Shown: in pieces, positions 5,802 to 6,044 of the stretch
How positions within the stretch are numbered: position 1 is the stretch's first letter
Layout of the letters: the number at the start of each line of letters is the position of its first letter
Assembly (NCBI GenBank): GCA_023433825.1
Contig: JAEYTU010000435.1
Location: 1 to 6,044, forward strand
DNA: 6,044 nt
Reading direction: 5' to 3'
From: Planctomycetota bacterium
GTDB taxonomy: Bacteria > Planctomycetota > UBA1135 > UBA2386
Notes under the pieces: generated by a model
Told to the model about the DNA's origin: nothing
Seen by the model: the letters and a program-made list of their open reading frames with translations, nothing else
Database searches by the model: none
Position numbers and translations under genes: made by a program

Positions 5802-6044
5802 ACGTCTCGACCGTCGAGCAGCAGATCGAGCAGCACGCGACGCGCGAATCCGCCGCCCGCGTCGGGGCGTTTGCGCAGCACGGTCGTCACCAGCGTGATC
5901 GCTTCGACGCGCGATGCCGACGTCAGTCCGACGCCGAGAGCCGCGAGGTTGGCGGGGGCGGCGCCGTCGGCGATGTCGTTCTCGACGGCCGCGCTCTTGC
6001 GGAATGCGTCGATCGCCGCATCCCGCCGGCCCGCACCCTTCCAG
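5798..6044 (-). CDS. C-terminal end of a TPR-like protein, 5' part outside the window
   Basis: On the minus strand a frame runs in from the window edge (first full codon at 6043-6041) to a TGA at 5800-5798, giving 81 residues that begin WKGAGRRDAAIDAFRKSAAV and end LLLDGRDV. The stretch GRRDAAIDAFRKSAAVEND resembles the second helix of a tetratricopeptide repeat (small residue, A-I-x-A-F-x-K). Two further Ala/Leu-rich helices follow (NLAALGVGLTSASRVEAITLV and FARRVLLDLLLD). No catalytic motif is visible. TPR proteins usually mediate protein contacts. The codon pattern, with G or C at most third positions, matches the neighbouring genes. It ends 76 bases before the start of the hydrolase-like gene on the same strand and may be co-transcribed with it. 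With so little of the protein present, the family call is tentative. Confidence 0.7.
   Translation of the reverse strand, partial: WKGAGRRDAAIDAFRKSAAVENDIADGAAPANLAALGVGLTSASRVEAITLVTTVLRKRPDAGGGFARRVLLDLLLDGRDV

Noticed and set aside
5059..5898. A 279-codon plus-strand frame over the hydrolase-like start and the TPR-like end
   Set aside because: Arg-rich antisense translation with no domain; it would overlap two minus-strand genes and their spacer.

Overview
The window is GC-rich DNA with a strong G/C third-position preference in its reading frames. It holds four protein-coding genes, two of them cut by the window edges. The mix resembles proteins known from Planctomycetota: a Trp-rich, Pro/Gly-linked HEAT-repeat protein with a conserved C-terminal tail, a membrane spermidine-synthase-like protein, and a secreted hydrolase-like protein with a beta-rich C-terminal domain. 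That assignment rests on recalled family features, not on a search. No rRNA, tRNA, CRISPR array or mobile element was seen.

Layout. Positions 1-2001 (+) hold the 3' part of a HEAT-repeat protein gene; the frame is open from base 1, so its start lies upstream of the window. Positions 2002-2246 separate two convergent genes and are packed with inverted repeats, at least five hairpins in about 240 bases. Positions 2247-4232 (-) encode a 661-residue membrane protein: N-terminal transmembrane helices, a spermidine-synthase-like Rossmann domain, a TPR-like segment and a last transmembrane helix. A 91-base gap with another hairpin separates it from the gene at 4324-5721 (-), an alpha/beta-hydrolase-like protein whose catalytic residues appear to be missing. 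Positions 5798-6044 (-) are the last 81 codons of a gene that looks TPR-like.

The three minus-strand genes run head to tail with gaps of about 77 and 91 bases and could form one transcription unit reading right to left. A candidate promoter overlapping the stop codon of the rightmost gene, and the hairpin in the second gap, suggest that expression may be uncoupled along it. No shared pathway can be demonstrated. The proteins look like cell-envelope or scaffold-type proteins rather than steps of one recognisable metabolic route.

The points most worth a second look are the dense hairpin cluster between the convergent genes, the apparent loss of catalytic residues in the hydrolase-like protein, and the domain arrangement and topology of the spermidine-synthase-like membrane protein. 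I found no convincing sign of a wholly new multi-gene system.
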